Shown: positions 43,351 to 54,621 of the stretch, piece after piece | How the letters are laid out: each line of letters starts with the position of its first letter | How positions within the stretch are numbered: the first letter of the stretch is position 1 | Assembly (NCBI RefSeq): GCF_902506495.1 | Contig: NZ_LR733265.1 | Coordinates: forward strand, 1,136,868-1,200,867 | DNA from: Pseudomonas sp. 8O | GTDB lineage: Bacteria; Pseudomonadota; Gammaproteobacteria; Pseudomonadales; Pseudomonadaceae | DNA: 64,000 nt | Direction: 5' to 3' | Translations under genes and position numbers: made by a program | The notes under the pieces: generated by a model | Seen by the model: only the letters and a program-made list of their open reading frames with translations | Told to the model about the DNA's origin: nothing | The model's database searches: none

Positions 43351-43770
43351 ATGCCCAGAATCGAGTTCTACGTTCTCTCCTCCAACGACGCCGTTGGCCG
43401 CCTGCGCGCGGCCTGCCAACTGGCACTCAAGGCCTGGAGCGCCGGTTTGCCGGTGTTCGTCCGAGGTAGCGACGAAGCGCAGTGCGGCGAACTCGATGAG
43501 TTGATGTGGCAATTCAAAGCCGAACGTTTCGTGCCTCATGATCTGCATCGCGATGCGCCGCTGTCACCCGTGGTGCTGGGCATCGACGAAGTGCCGAGTA
43601 CCGAGCAGGGCGTGCTGATCAACCTTGGCAGCAGCCTGTCACCGCATGTCGAGCGCTTTTCCCGCATCATCGAGATCGTCAACCAGCAGCCTGAACTGCT
43701 CAACGCCTGTCGCGAGAATTTCCGTACCTATCGCCAGCGCGGGTATGATCCGCAACGCGTCGAACTTTAG
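43351..43770 (+). CDS. holC: DNA polymerase III chi subunit
   Basis: 139 residues from ATG 43351 (MPRIEFYVLS). Binds single-strand binding protein and links the clamp loader to it. Conserved stretches: DAVGRLRAACQLALKAWSAG, LMWQFKAERFVPHDL, LINLGSSLSPHVERFSRIIE, VNQQPELLNACRENFRTYRQ. Lies between pepA and valS, its usual place. Confidence 0.92.
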   Translation: MPRIEFYVLSSNDAVGRLRAACQLALKAWSAGLPVFVRGSDEAQCGELDELMWQFKAERFVPHDLHRDAPLSPVVLGIDEVPSTEQGVLINLGSSLSPHVERFSRIIEIVNQQPELLNACRENFRTYRQRGYDPQRVEL

Positions 43771-43830
43771 TGTCCGTGCACGCTCACAACACAAGTCACT
43801 CCAGCCCCTTTTCTCGCTGCGCCGATAACC

Positions 43831-44259
43831 ATGGACACCCCCAAGCCTCCACAGAAACCTGCTCAGTTGCTGCACGACCTGGAGTCGATTCGCGAGCTGC
43901 TGGGCGATAACGGCAGCGAACCGCCGTTGCTGATCGACTCGCTCGACCCGGACAGCATTCCGGTGCTGTCCGATATCGTCAGCGCGCCGCCTGGCCCGCC
44001 ACCGCCCTTTCATGCAACGCCGACGCCCAAACCGACACCAGCGCCACAGCCTATGCCGGCGCCCAGCGCGCTGCGTGAGCGCATCGAGCCACGCCTGCAT
44101 GATAGTGCCCGCGATCTGCAACACCTCAATGCCGAGTTGCGCGCCGCAGCCCAGTTGATCCTGCAGGACGTGATCGACGACTTCGTGCCGCAGATCGAGG
44201 CTGAACTCAAGCGCCGCCTCGAAGCCCGCCTGCCGCGCCTGCTGCCGCCACGCAAGTAG
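43831..44259 (+). CDS. Hypothetical protein with proline-rich linker, holC-valS neighbour
   Basis: 142 residues. Helical N-terminus (PAQLLHDLESIRELLGDNGS), acidic IDSLDPDSIPVLSDIV, a Pro-rich linker (about 52-78, PPGPPPPFHATPTPKPTPAP) and a C-terminal amphipathic helical region (DLQHLNAELRAAAQLILQDV). No enzyme motif. A protein of this layout at this position occurs in other pseudomonads, from memory. Codirectional with holC, 60 bases after it; function unknown, possibly replisome-related. Confidence 0.75.
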   Translation: MDTPKPPQKPAQLLHDLESIRELLGDNGSEPPLLIDSLDPDSIPVLSDIVSAPPGPPPPFHATPTPKPTPAPQPMPAPSALRERIEPRLHDSARDLQHLNAELRAAAQLILQDVIDDFVPQIEAELKRRLEARLPRLLPPRK

Positions 44260-44271
44260 CCACTCCCCTCC

Positions 44272-44303
44272 GTAGAAGCCCCGCCCCGAGGCGGGGCTTC
44301 TAC
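44272..44303. repeat. Perfect REP-like hairpin after the holC neighbour
   Basis: GTAGAAGCCCCGCC-CCGA-GGCGGGGCTTCTAC: a 14-base perfect stem with GTAG foot. No T-tract; may also terminate transcription. Confidence 0.65.
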
Positions 44304-44332
44304 AAAAGCTGGACGCGGGCCTGCCATTTCCC

Positions 44333-44385
44333 GTAGGACGGGTGCAACCCGCCACGCCACGGATGGCGGGCTGCACCCGCCCTAC
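44333..44385. repeat. REP pair ahead of valS
   Basis: GTAGGACGGGTGCAACCCGCC is followed, in inverted sense, by GGCGGGCTGCACCCGCCCTAC, separated by ACGCCACGGAT. An arrangement of two GTAG-footed palindromes head to head. Confidence 0.65.
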
Positions 44386-44466
44386 AGCTCAAGGCTTATG
44401 GCTTGGCGCTCAGAAGCGGTATACTTGTCGGCTTTTCCGATCAGCCGTCAAAGGGTCCCGCCGCGC

Positions 44467-47298
<2,832 letters not shown>

Positions 47299-47318
47299 TC
47301 ACTGCGCACCACCGAAAG

Positions 47319-47351
47319 ACCCGCGCCATAACCGGCGCGGGTTTCTTTTTT
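47319..47351 (+). terminator. valS terminator
   Basis: ACCCGCGCC-ATAACC-GGCGCGGGT then TTCTTTTTT, 20 bases after the stop. Confidence 0.9.
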
Positions 47352-47375
47352 GTGGGAGGGGCTTGAGCCCAGCTC

Positions 47376-47397
47376 GTAGGGTGGGCTTCAGCCCATC
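47376..47397. repeat. REP-type palindrome downstream of valS
   Basis: GTAGGGTGGGCTTCAGCCCATC: GTAG foot and imperfect hairpin. The remainder of the 222-base valS-nhaC gap shows nothing else. Confidence 0.5.
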
Positions 47398-47520
47398 ATC
47401 GGTACTTTGGCTGAGCTACACAGCCCACCTTGCAAAGCCCATCCAATCACACACTCGACCTTTTATGGAGAGCGCCTCCCAGGCCTCTACCCCTTGTTTG
47501 ATCGATTACCCGGAACACCC

Positions 47521-48951
47521 ATGACTGCTCGCACCCCCTCCCTGCTCGACGCGCTGCTGCCAATTGGCGTACTCGTCGTGCTGCTCAGCCTCTCCGTTTA
47601 CCTGTTCGGCGACAGCTCCTCCAGTGGCCCGAACCAGATCGCGCTGATGAGCGCGGCCTTTGTTGCCGGCCTGGTCGGCCTGAAGAACGGCCTGCGCTGG
47701 GCCGAGATCGAGGAAGGCATACTCGCCGGCATCCACATGGCGATGAAGGCCAACCTGATCCTGCTGGCAGTCGGCGCGCTGATCGGCACCTGGATTCTCG
47801 CCGGCACCGTGCCGACCATGATCTGGCTGGGCCTGAAGCTGATCAGCGCCGAGTACTTCTACCTCACCAGTTGCCTGATCTGCGCGCTCACCGCACTGTC
47901 CATCGGCAGCTCGTGGACGGTGGCCGGCACCCTCGGCATCGGCCTGATGGGCGTGGCAGCCGGCCTGGGGCTGGACCCGGCGATCACCGCCGGAGCGATC
48001 ATTTCCGGCGCCTACTTCGGCGACAAGCTGTCACCACTGTCGGACACCACCAACCTGGCACCCGCCGCTGCCGGTGCCGATCTGTTCGCGCATATCCGCA
48101 ACATGCTGCGCACCACTGTGCCGGCGCTACTGATCGCCCTGGCGATCTTCTTCACCCTTGGCCAGCAGGCCAGCGCCGAGCATGACACTGGGCGCATCGT
48201 CGAGGTGCTGACCGCCTTGGAGGCACAGTTCAACCTGGGCTGGCACCTGCTGCTGCCGGTGGCCTTCCTGCTGCTGCTCGCGGTGCGCCAGTGGGCCGCC
48301 TTCCCGGCGGTGTTTCTCGCCGCCCTGCTCGGTGCGGTGTTCGCCGTACTGTTCCAGCCGGAGGTGATGGCGCGCCTGGCGGACCCACAAGCCGGCGCCC
48401 TGGCGCCGCTGAAAACGGTATGGAGCGCGTTGTTCGCCGGCTATGAGTCGGCCAGTGGCAACGCCGAACTCGATGGCCTGCTGTCCAAGGGCGGCATGGC
48501 CAGCATGCTCACCACGGTATGGCTGATCATCTGCGCCATGTGCTTCGGCGGTGTGCTGGAGCGCCTCGGCCTGCTGCAACGCCTGCTGCAGAGCGCCCTG
48601 CGCCTGGTACGCAGTGACAGCGGCCTGGTCGCCAGCACCATCACCACCACCATTGGCACCAACATCATCACCGCCGACCAGTACATCGCCCTGGTGCTGC
48701 CAGGGCGCATGTACCGCGCCGAATACGAGAAACGCGGCCTGGCGCCGACCAGCCTGTCGCGCGCCCTGGAAGATGGCGGCACCCTGACATCGGTGCTGGT
48801 GCCGTGGAACACCTGCGGCGCTTACATGGCCGCGACGCTCGGCGTGGCAACGCTGAGCTACCTGCCGTACTGCTTCTTCAACCTGATCATGCCGGTGCTG
48901 GCAATCATCCTCGCCTACCTGCTGCCACCCAAGCCGCAAACTGCCGTTTGA
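47521..48951 (+). CDS. nhaC: Na+/H+ antiporter, NhaC family
   Basis: 476 residues from ATG 47521. About eleven to twelve membrane helices with NhaC landmarks: LPIGVLVVLLSLSVYLFG, ALIGTWILAGTVPTMIW, SSWTVAGTLGIGLMGVAAGL, GAYFGDKLSPLSDTTNLAPA and TTIGTNIITADQYIALVLPG. Exports sodium for protons. In-frame codons from 47407 are not supported. Followed codirectionally by nhaD; together they suggest adaptation to salt or alkaline conditions. Confidence 0.9.
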   Translation: MTARTPSLLDALLPIGVLVVLLSLSVYLFGDSSSSGPNQIALMSAAFVAGLVGLKNGLRWAEIEEGILAGIHMAMKANLILLAVGALIGTWILAGTVPTMIWLGLKLISAEYFYLTSCLICALTALSIGSSWTVAGTLGIGLMGVAAGLGLDPAITAGAIISGAYFGDKLSPLSDTTNLAPAAAGADLFAHIRNMLRTTVPALLIALAIFFTLGQQASAEHDTGRIVEVLTALEAQFNLGWHLLLPVAFLLLLAVRQWAAFPAVFLAALLGAVFAVLFQPEVMARLADPQAGALAPLKTVWSALFAGYESASGNAELDGLLSKGGMASMLTTVWLIICAMCFGGVLERLGLLQRLLQSALRLVRSDSGLVASTITTTIGTNIITADQYIALVLPGRMYRAEYEKRGLAPTSLSRALEDGGTLTSVLVPWNTCGAYMAATLGVATLSYLPYCFFNLIMPVLAIILAYLLPPKPQTAV

Positions 48952-49138
48952 TTTCACGCCCGTTCGGGCCGGCCAGTACACCGGCTCGAACTCCTCATTA
49001 GGTAGCAAAGCGCTCATCTCTTTGCTCTTTTCGCTATAAAAACCTTCCCTTTTTCCAATTGTTTCAGGCATCTTCACCCGCCTGGCAGCAGCCCTCCGGC
49101 ACGTCCCAACCCATAAGAATCAGAGCGGAACTCCGAAC

Positions 49139-50515
49139 ATGTATGCGTTGATGGCACTCGTCTTCGTCCTCGGCTACCTGTGCATTGCACTCGAGCACCC
49201 GTTAAAGATCGACAAGGCAGCGTCCGCCCTGCTCACGGCCGTGATCGCCTGGACCCTGCTGGTTCTCGGCGCCGACAGCATCCTGCCACTGCTCGGCACC
49301 GGTACGGCCGGAGCCAGCACCAACACCCATCACGTGGTCGAGGAACTGCGCCACCACCTCGGCGAGATTTCCGAGATTCTGTTCTTCCTCATGGGTGCGA
49401 TGACCATCGTCGAGTTGATCGATGCCCACGAAGGTTTCAAGGTCATCACCGACCGCATCCGTACCCACAAGCGCGTGCACCTGCTGTGGTTGATCGGGCT
49501 GATCACCTTCTTCCTGTCTGCCGCGCTGGACAACCTGGCCACGACCATCGTGATGATCTCGCTGCTGCGCAAGCTGATCGCCGACCGTCACGAACGCTGG
49601 TTCTATGCCGGTATCGTGGTTATCGCAGCCAACGCCGGCGGCGCCTGGTCGCCGATTGGCGACGTCACCACCACCATGCTGTGGATCGGCAATCAGGTCA
49701 CCGCCACCGGCATCATTACCAAGCTGTTCCTGCCCAGCCTGATCTGCCTGCTGGTGCCGCTGCTGATCATGAGCTTTCGCCTCAAGGGCGAAGTGGCCGA
49801 GCCGCGCATCAAGGAAAGCGCCGAAAGCCGCCGCGACCCAACCACCCCCTTCGAGCGCAACCTGGTGTTCGGTCTCGGCCTGGGTGCTCTGATCTTCGTG
49901 CCGATCTTCAAGACCATCACCCACCTGCCGCCGTACATGGGCATCCTCTTCGGCCTCAGCCTGCTGTGGATCACCACCGAGATCATCCACCGCAGCAAGA
50001 ACAGCGAAGAGAAAGATCCACTGTCGGTAGTCGGCGTATTGCGCCGTATCGACATCACCAGTGTGCTGTTCTTCCTCGGCATCCTGCTTGCGGTTTCCGC
50101 GCTGTCCAGCGCCGGTCACCTGATCCAGGTAGCGACGCTACTCAAGGACAGCCTGGGTAATATCTACAGCATCGCCATCTCCATCGGCATGCTCTCGGCC
50201 GTGGTGGACAACGTGCCGATGGTCGCCGGTGCCATGAAGATGTATCCGCTGGTCAGCCCCGAAAACCTGGCAGCGGCCGCAGCGCACGAGTTGCCATGGC
50301 TGCGCAATTTCGTGGTCAACGGCAACTTTTGGGAAATGCTCGCCTACTGCGCCGGCACCGGCGGCAGCTGCCTGATCATCGGCTCGGCTGCTGGCGTGGC
50401 CGCCATGGGCATGGAGAAGATCAACTTCATCTGGTACCTGAAGAAGATCAGCGGCCTGGCCTTCATCGGCTACCTGGCCGGGGCCGTCACCTATATGCTG
50501 ATGTTCGCCGCCTGA
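49139..50515 (+). CDS. nhaD: Na+/H+ antiporter, NhaD family
   Basis: 458 residues, ion transporter superfamily. Typical stretches: IALEHPLKIDKAASALLTAV, LFFLMGAMTIVELIDAHEGF, ITFFLSAALDNLATTIVMIS, NAGGAWSPIGDVTTTMLWIG and SAVVDNVPMVAGAMKMY. The first helix opens directly at the N-terminus. The 187-base gap before it holds a GCCCG/CGGGC hairpin, but no clear promoter could be chosen. Confidence 0.9.
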   Translation: MYALMALVFVLGYLCIALEHPLKIDKAASALLTAVIAWTLLVLGADSILPLLGTGTAGASTNTHHVVEELRHHLGEISEILFFLMGAMTIVELIDAHEGFKVITDRIRTHKRVHLLWLIGLITFFLSAALDNLATTIVMISLLRKLIADRHERWFYAGIVVIAANAGGAWSPIGDVTTTMLWIGNQVTATGIITKLFLPSLICLLVPLLIMSFRLKGEVAEPRIKESAESRRDPTTPFERNLVFGLGLGALIFVPIFKTITHLPPYMGILFGLSLLWITTEIIHRSKNSEEKDPLSVVGVLRRIDITSVLFFLGILLAVSALSSAGHLIQVATLLKDSLGNIYSIAISIGMLSAVVDNVPMVAGAMKMYPLVSPENLAAAAAHELPWLRNFVVNGNFWEMLAYCAGTGGSCLIIGSAAGVAAMGMEKINFIWYLKKISGLAFIGYLAGAVTYMLMFAA

Positions 50516-50552
50516 TCCCGTTGCGGCGCTCGGATACGTACAGGGAGTCACC

Positions 50553-50849
50553 ATGCAGACGAGCAAGACCCGCACCAGCTTCTACCGCCGCCTCTACGTG
50601 GCCTGGCTGATCGACAGCGGCCAGGCCGTCAGCGTGCCGGCGCTGATGGACGCCACCGGCATGCCCCGGCGCACCGCGCAGGACACCCTTGCCGCACTGG
50701 CCGAGCTGGATATCGACTGCCAGTTCGAGCAGAACGAGGGCGAACGCAATAACGCCGGCCACTACCAGATTCGCGACTGGGGGCCGATCGATAAACGCTG
50801 GATCGCCGCCAACCTGCAGCAGATCAAGACCACGCTCGGTTATCCCTGA
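50553..50849 (+). CDS. Small winged helix-turn-helix protein
   Basis: 98 residues. The N-terminus reads as a helix-turn-helix: FYRRLYVAWLIDSGQAVSVP, ALMDATGMPRRTAQDTLAAL, with a wing-like ELDIDCQFEQNEGERNNAGH and closing helix DKRWIAANLQQIKTTLGYP. Probably a DNA-binding regulator; target unknown. Set between nhaD (37 bases) and the SLC13 gene (32 bases) in one direction, so it may control that transporter cluster. Confidence 0.75.
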   Translation: MQTSKTRTSFYRRLYVAWLIDSGQAVSVPALMDATGMPRRTAQDTLAALAELDIDCQFEQNEGERNNAGHYQIRDWGPIDKRWIAANLQQIKTTLGYP

Positions 50850-50881
50850 GACAATTCTTCCCATACCTCCTGGGAATCGCG

Positions 50882-52711
50882 ATGAATCCGGACCTGCTCT
50901 GGGTGCTCGGCCTGCTGGCCGGCGCCGTCACTCTGTTCATCATCGGCAAGCCACGCATGGACGTGGTCGCCTTGCTGGTGCTGGTCGCCCTACCGCTGAC
51001 CGGCGTACTCGACCTGCAACAGACCCTGGCCGGTTTCAGCGACGCCAACGTCATCCTCATTGCCGCGCTGTTTGTCATCGGCGACGGCCTGGTGCGCACC
51101 GGCATCGCCTATCGCCTGGGCGACTGGCTGGTGGCCAGGGCCGGTAGCAGCGAAACGCGCCTGCTGATTCTGCTGATGCTGGCAGTGGCCGGCCTGGGCT
51201 CGGTGATGAGTTCCACCGGTGTGGTAGCGATCTTCATCCCCGTGGTGCTCGGCGTGGCTGCGCGCCTGCGCATCGCCCCGGCGCGACTGATGATGCCACT
51301 GGCTTTCGCTGGCCTGATCAGCGGCATGCTGACGCTGGTCGCCACACCGCCGAACCTGGTGGTGCATGCCGAACTGCGCCGCGCCGGGTTGGATGGTTTT
51401 GGCTTTTTCGATCTCACGCCCATCGGCCTGGCGGTGCTGGTGCTCGGTGTCGGCTACATGCTGATCGCCCGACGCTGGCTGGTGCGCAAGAACGCTGGTG
51501 AGGGAGGCGAGCCGCCGCGCCTGACCCTGGCTGACCTGGCCGAACGCTACCGTCTGAGCGAACGCGAACGGCGCCTGCAGGTACGTGCCGACTCGCCCCT
51601 GGCCAATCAGGTGCTCAACGAACTGCAGCTGCGTCGCGAGCACGGCATCAACGTCATCGCCATCGAGCGGCGCCAGCGCCTGCGCACCCTGTTGCTGATG
51701 GCCAGCGGCAATACCCTGCTGGAACCGGGCGACGTGCTGCTGGTGGACATTGCCAGTCCCGCCATCGGCCTGCTAGGCAGCTACCAGGCGCTGGGTCTGG
51801 AACCGATGCCGTTGCCGCATTCGTATTTCAGCCTGCACGCCCATGAGCTGGGTCTGGCCGAAGTGGCGTTGCCGCCGGAGTCGCAACTGCCGGGCAAGAC
51901 CATCCAGGAGTTGGGCTTTCGCTCGCGGCACAAGCTCAACGTGGTCGGCCTGCGCCGTCAGGGACAGGCGCTGGAAGGCGTGTTGGTGGACGAGAAACTC
52001 AAGGCCTCCGACACCCTGCTGGTGGCCGGCGCCTGGCGCGACATCCACCGTTTGCAGGGGCTGAACCGCGATTTTCTGGTGCTCAGCCTCCCAGCGGAAG
52101 TAGCCGAGGTGGCGCCTTCTGCGCGCAAGGCCCCCTACGCCCTGCTCAGCCTGGCAGTGATGGTGCTGCTGATGGTCAGCGGCCTGGTACCCAACGTGCA
52201 GGCCGCGCTGATCGCCTGCCTGCTGATGGGCGCGTTCCGCTGCATCGACCTGGACAGCGCCTATCGCGCCATTCATTGGCCGACGCTGATCCTCATCGTC
52301 GGCATGCTGCCCTTCGCCCAGGCCTTGCAGCAGACCGGTGGCGTCGAACTGGCCGTGCAGGGTCTGGTGGGCGGCCTGGGCGATGCCGGGCCACGGCTGA
52401 TTCTCGCCAGCCTGTTCGTGCTTACCGCAGTGATCGGCCTGTTCATCTCCAACACCGCCACGGCGGTGCTGATGGCGCCGGTGGCAATTGCCACGGCGCA
52501 GGCGCTGGGCGTCTCGCCACTGCCCTTCGCCATGACCGTTGCCCTGGCTGCCTCGGCCGCGTTCATGACGCCGATCTCATCGCCGGTGAACACCCTGGTG
52601 CTGGGTCCGGGTCAGTACCGCTTCGGCGACTTCGTGCGCATCGGCGTGCCTTTCACTCTGCTGGTGATGATCGTCAGTGTGATGCTGGTACCGCTGATCT
52701 TTCCGCTCTGA
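50882..52711 (+). CDS. SLC13-family permease with two RCK_C (TrkA-C) domains
   Basis: 609 residues. Two membrane halves flank a cytoplasmic insert at about 215-400. The insert carries two TrkA-C-like domains (SPLANQVLNELQLRREHGIN, LEPGDVLLVDIA; and LPGKTIQELGFRSRHKLNVV, KASDTLLVAGAW). Membrane signatures: TPPNLVVHAELRRAGLDGFG and SNTATAVLMAPVAIATAQAL. Such proteins import di/tricarboxylates, sulfate or other anions with sodium. Substrate not readable. The insert implies regulation by a small ligand. Confidence 0.87.
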   Translation: MNPDLLWVLGLLAGAVTLFIIGKPRMDVVALLVLVALPLTGVLDLQQTLAGFSDANVILIAALFVIGDGLVRTGIAYRLGDWLVARAGSSETRLLILLMLAVAGLGSVMSSTGVVAIFIPVVLGVAARLRIAPARLMMPLAFAGLISGMLTLVATPPNLVVHAELRRAGLDGFGFFDLTPIGLAVLVLGVGYMLIARRWLVRKNAGEGGEPPRLTLADLAERYRLSERERRLQVRADSPLANQVLNELQLRREHGINVIAIERRQRLRTLLLMASGNTLLEPGDVLLVDIASPAIGLLGSYQALGLEPMPLPHSYFSLHAHELGLAEVALPPESQLPGKTIQELGFRSRHKLNVVGLRRQGQALEGVLVDEKLKASDTLLVAGAWRDIHRLQGLNRDFLVLSLPAEVAEVAPSARKAPYALLSLAVMVLLMVSGLVPNVQAALIACLLMGAFRCIDLDSAYRAIHWPTLILIVGMLPFAQALQQTGGVELAVQGLVGGLGDAGPRLILASLFVLTAVIGLFISNTATAVLMAPVAIATAQALGVSPLPFAMTVALAASAAFMTPISSPVNTLVLGPGQYRFGDFVRIGVPFTLLVMIVSVMLVPLIFPL

Positions 52712-52717
52712 GACAGC

Positions 52718-53188
52718 TCACGCCGCACTGCGGAAGAATCGCCGACCGGCACGGCGCAGCCATCCACCCTCGGAGGTGTCGGCACTGAGCCGGCGCAGGT
52801 TGTCATTGATGGCTTCGACGTAATTGCGATCATCGCTGCGGATATGACTGAACAACCAGCGCCCCAACAAGCCCTTGAGCTCATCGGCAATATCCTCGCC
52901 GCCGATGAAGCGCTGGCGGTAGTCCTCCACACGCTTGATGAACAGCGCGTGCACCCTTTTGTGTGCCTTGGTGAAGACGTAGCCCGCCTCCTCGAGCATC
53001 GCTTCCTCGAAGGCGAAGTGTGAAACGGTGTAGTCAATCAACTCGTCGATCACCGTACCCACCTTCACCTTGCTGGCGGTGCGCTGGGCATCGTCCAACT
53101 GATTGATCATGGCAACGATGCGCTTGTGCTGATCGTCGATGACCGCGATGCCGGTATCGAGGTCGTCGCTCCATTCCAGGTATGTCAT
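52718..53188 (-). CDS. Bacteriohemerythrin
   Basis: 156 residues, non-haem di-iron oxygen-binding protein. Ligand motifs: H in VIDDQHKRIVAMIN, HFAFEE (HxxxE), HKRVH (HxxxH) and a later Asp. Family length is about 130-150. Likely an oxygen carrier or sensor in the cytoplasm. Convergent with the SLC13 gene, six bases apart. GGAGG ahead of the ATG. Confidence 0.92.
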   Translation of the reverse strand: MTYLEWSDDLDTGIAVIDDQHKRIVAMINQLDDAQRTASKVKVGTVIDELIDYTVSHFAFEEAMLEEAGYVFTKAHKRVHALFIKRVEDYRQRFIGGEDIADELKGLLGRWLFSHIRSDDRNYVEAINDNLRRLSADTSEGGWLRRAGRRFFRSAA

Positions 53189-53397
53189 GGTGCCTCCTAA
53201 CTGCTGATCGAAGAGGCGCGCAGTCTAAGGCCGCAGGCGAGTCCCCGATTGACCTGGATCAACACAAGGTCAGCCACTTTATGGCCACTTGCCAGCCTTC
53301 CTTGATCGCAGCACAGGTCGCTCCCGCGCTTCCATGGGTTACGAGCCGCAAGCAAAGCATGCGAAAATCCTGCGCCCGAACCGCCAGATGCTCGTTC

Positions 53398-54399
53398 ATG
53401 CCCCAGCCGCCGAGACGCCCACGCAAGCCCGCCCCCGCCGCCGTGAAAACCGCACCTAGCAAGGGCGAGCTGCATCCGCGCAACCGTCACCAGGGGCGCT
53501 ACGATTTTCCCGCGCTGATCAAGGCAAGTCCCGAGCTGGGCGACTTCGTCATCACCAATCCCTACGGTAAACCGAGCATCGACTTCGCCAACCCGGCAGC
53601 GGTCAAGGTGTTCAACCGCGCGCTGCTGGCGCAGTACTACGGCATCCGCCACTGGGATATTCCCGACGGTTACCTGTGCCCACCGATCCCGGGGCGCGCC
53701 GATTATCTGCACAACCTCGCCGATCTGCTGGCGACTGACAACGATGGGCAGATTCCTCGCGGCGCCATGGTGCGAGCACTGGATATCGGCGTCGGCGCCA
53801 ACTGCATCTATCCACTGATTGGTCGCTGTGAATATGGCTGGCAGTTCATGGGTGCCGACATTGCCAAGGAAGCACTGGCATCTGCACGCGCCATCGTCGC
53901 CGCCAACCCGCAACTGGCCGGCGGCGTCGAGCTGCGCCAACAGACCAATGCCGAGCACATCTTCCTCGGCCTGCTGCAGGCGCAGGAGTACGTCGACCTG
54001 ACCCTGTGCAACCCGCCCTTCCACGCCAGCGCCGCCGAGGCCACCAGCGGCAGCACGCGCAAGTGGCGCAACCTGGGCAAGCTCGACCCCAAGCGCAAGT
54101 TGCCGATGCTCAACTTCGGCGGCCAGGCGGCCGAGCTGTGGTGCCCGGGTGGCGAGGCAGCCTTTCTCAAGCGCATGGCCAGCGAAAGCGCGCAGGTGGC
54201 CGGGCAGGTGCTGTGGTTCAGCAGCCTGGTGTCCAAAGGCAGCCATGTGGAATTGCTACAAGGCTGGCTGGCCAAGGCCGGTACTGCCGAGGTGCGTATT
54301 CTCGGCATGTCCCAAGGGCAGAAGCAGAGTCGCCTGGTGGCCTGGACGTTCAAGAATGCCGAAGAGCGCAGCACCTGGAGCAAGAGTCGCTGGCGCTGA
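53398..54399 (+). CDS. rlmF: 23S rRNA (adenine(1618)-N6)-methyltransferase RlmF
   Basis: 333 residues from ATG 53398 (MPQPPRRPRKPAPAAVKTAP). Basic N-terminal tail, RlmF landmark LHPRNRHQGRYDFPALIKAS, SAM-binding ALDIGVGANCIYPLIG and catalytic NPPF in LTLCNPPFHASAAEATSGS. The frame is open to 53182, but those codons overlap the divergent hemerythrin promoter region. Ribosome site at the chosen start is weak, so the start is uncertain by a few codons. Confidence 0.9.
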   Translation: MPQPPRRPRKPAPAAVKTAPSKGELHPRNRHQGRYDFPALIKASPELGDFVITNPYGKPSIDFANPAAVKVFNRALLAQYYGIRHWDIPDGYLCPPIPGRADYLHNLADLLATDNDGQIPRGAMVRALDIGVGANCIYPLIGRCEYGWQFMGADIAKEALASARAIVAANPQLAGGVELRQQTNAEHIFLGLLQAQEYVDLTLCNPPFHASAAEATSGSTRKWRNLGKLDPKRKLPMLNFGGQAAELWCPGGEAAFLKRMASESAQVAGQVLWFSSLVSKGSHVELLQGWLAKAGTAEVRILGMSQGQKQSRLVAWTFKNAEERSTWSKSRWR

Positions 54400-54406
54400 G
54401 ACCTGC

Positions 54407-54480
54407 TGGTGCGCGCGGCGCATCCTACCTGGGGCCGACCTTGATACCGGGTTAGGCCGTAGGGTGTGCCGTGCGCACCA
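54407..54480. repeat. REP pair element, copy 1 (74 bases)
   Basis: Begins TGGTGCGCGCGGCGCATCCT and ends GTAGGGTGTGCCGTGCGCAC plus A. The ends are inverted arms of about 21 bases with G-U type mismatches, enclosing a GGGGCCGACC-rich loop. Directly after the rlmF stop. Confidence 0.75.
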
Positions 54481-54541
54481 ATCTCCCCACCAGGATAACC
54501 AACCACCCAGCGCCAGGCCCCGTGCAACGCGCTCGCAGCGG

Positions 54542-54615
54542 CGGTGCGCGCGGCGCACCCTACCTGGGGCCGACCTTAATGCCGGGTTAGGCCGTAGGGT
54601 GTGCCGTGCGCACCG
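54542..54615. repeat. REP pair element, copy 2 (74 bases)
   Basis: Same 74-base element repeated 135 bases further on with five substitutions. It ends seven bases before the stop of the convergent permease gene. The end pair is C-G here and T-A in copy 1, so stem pairing is kept. Confidence 0.75.
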
Positions 54616-54621
54616 ATCCTC

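Noticed and set aside
54400..54621. Possible CRISPR-like repeats
   Set aside because: Only two copies, each a long palindrome, with one 61-base spacer; this is a REP pair, not an array. No CRISPR array was seen anywhere.
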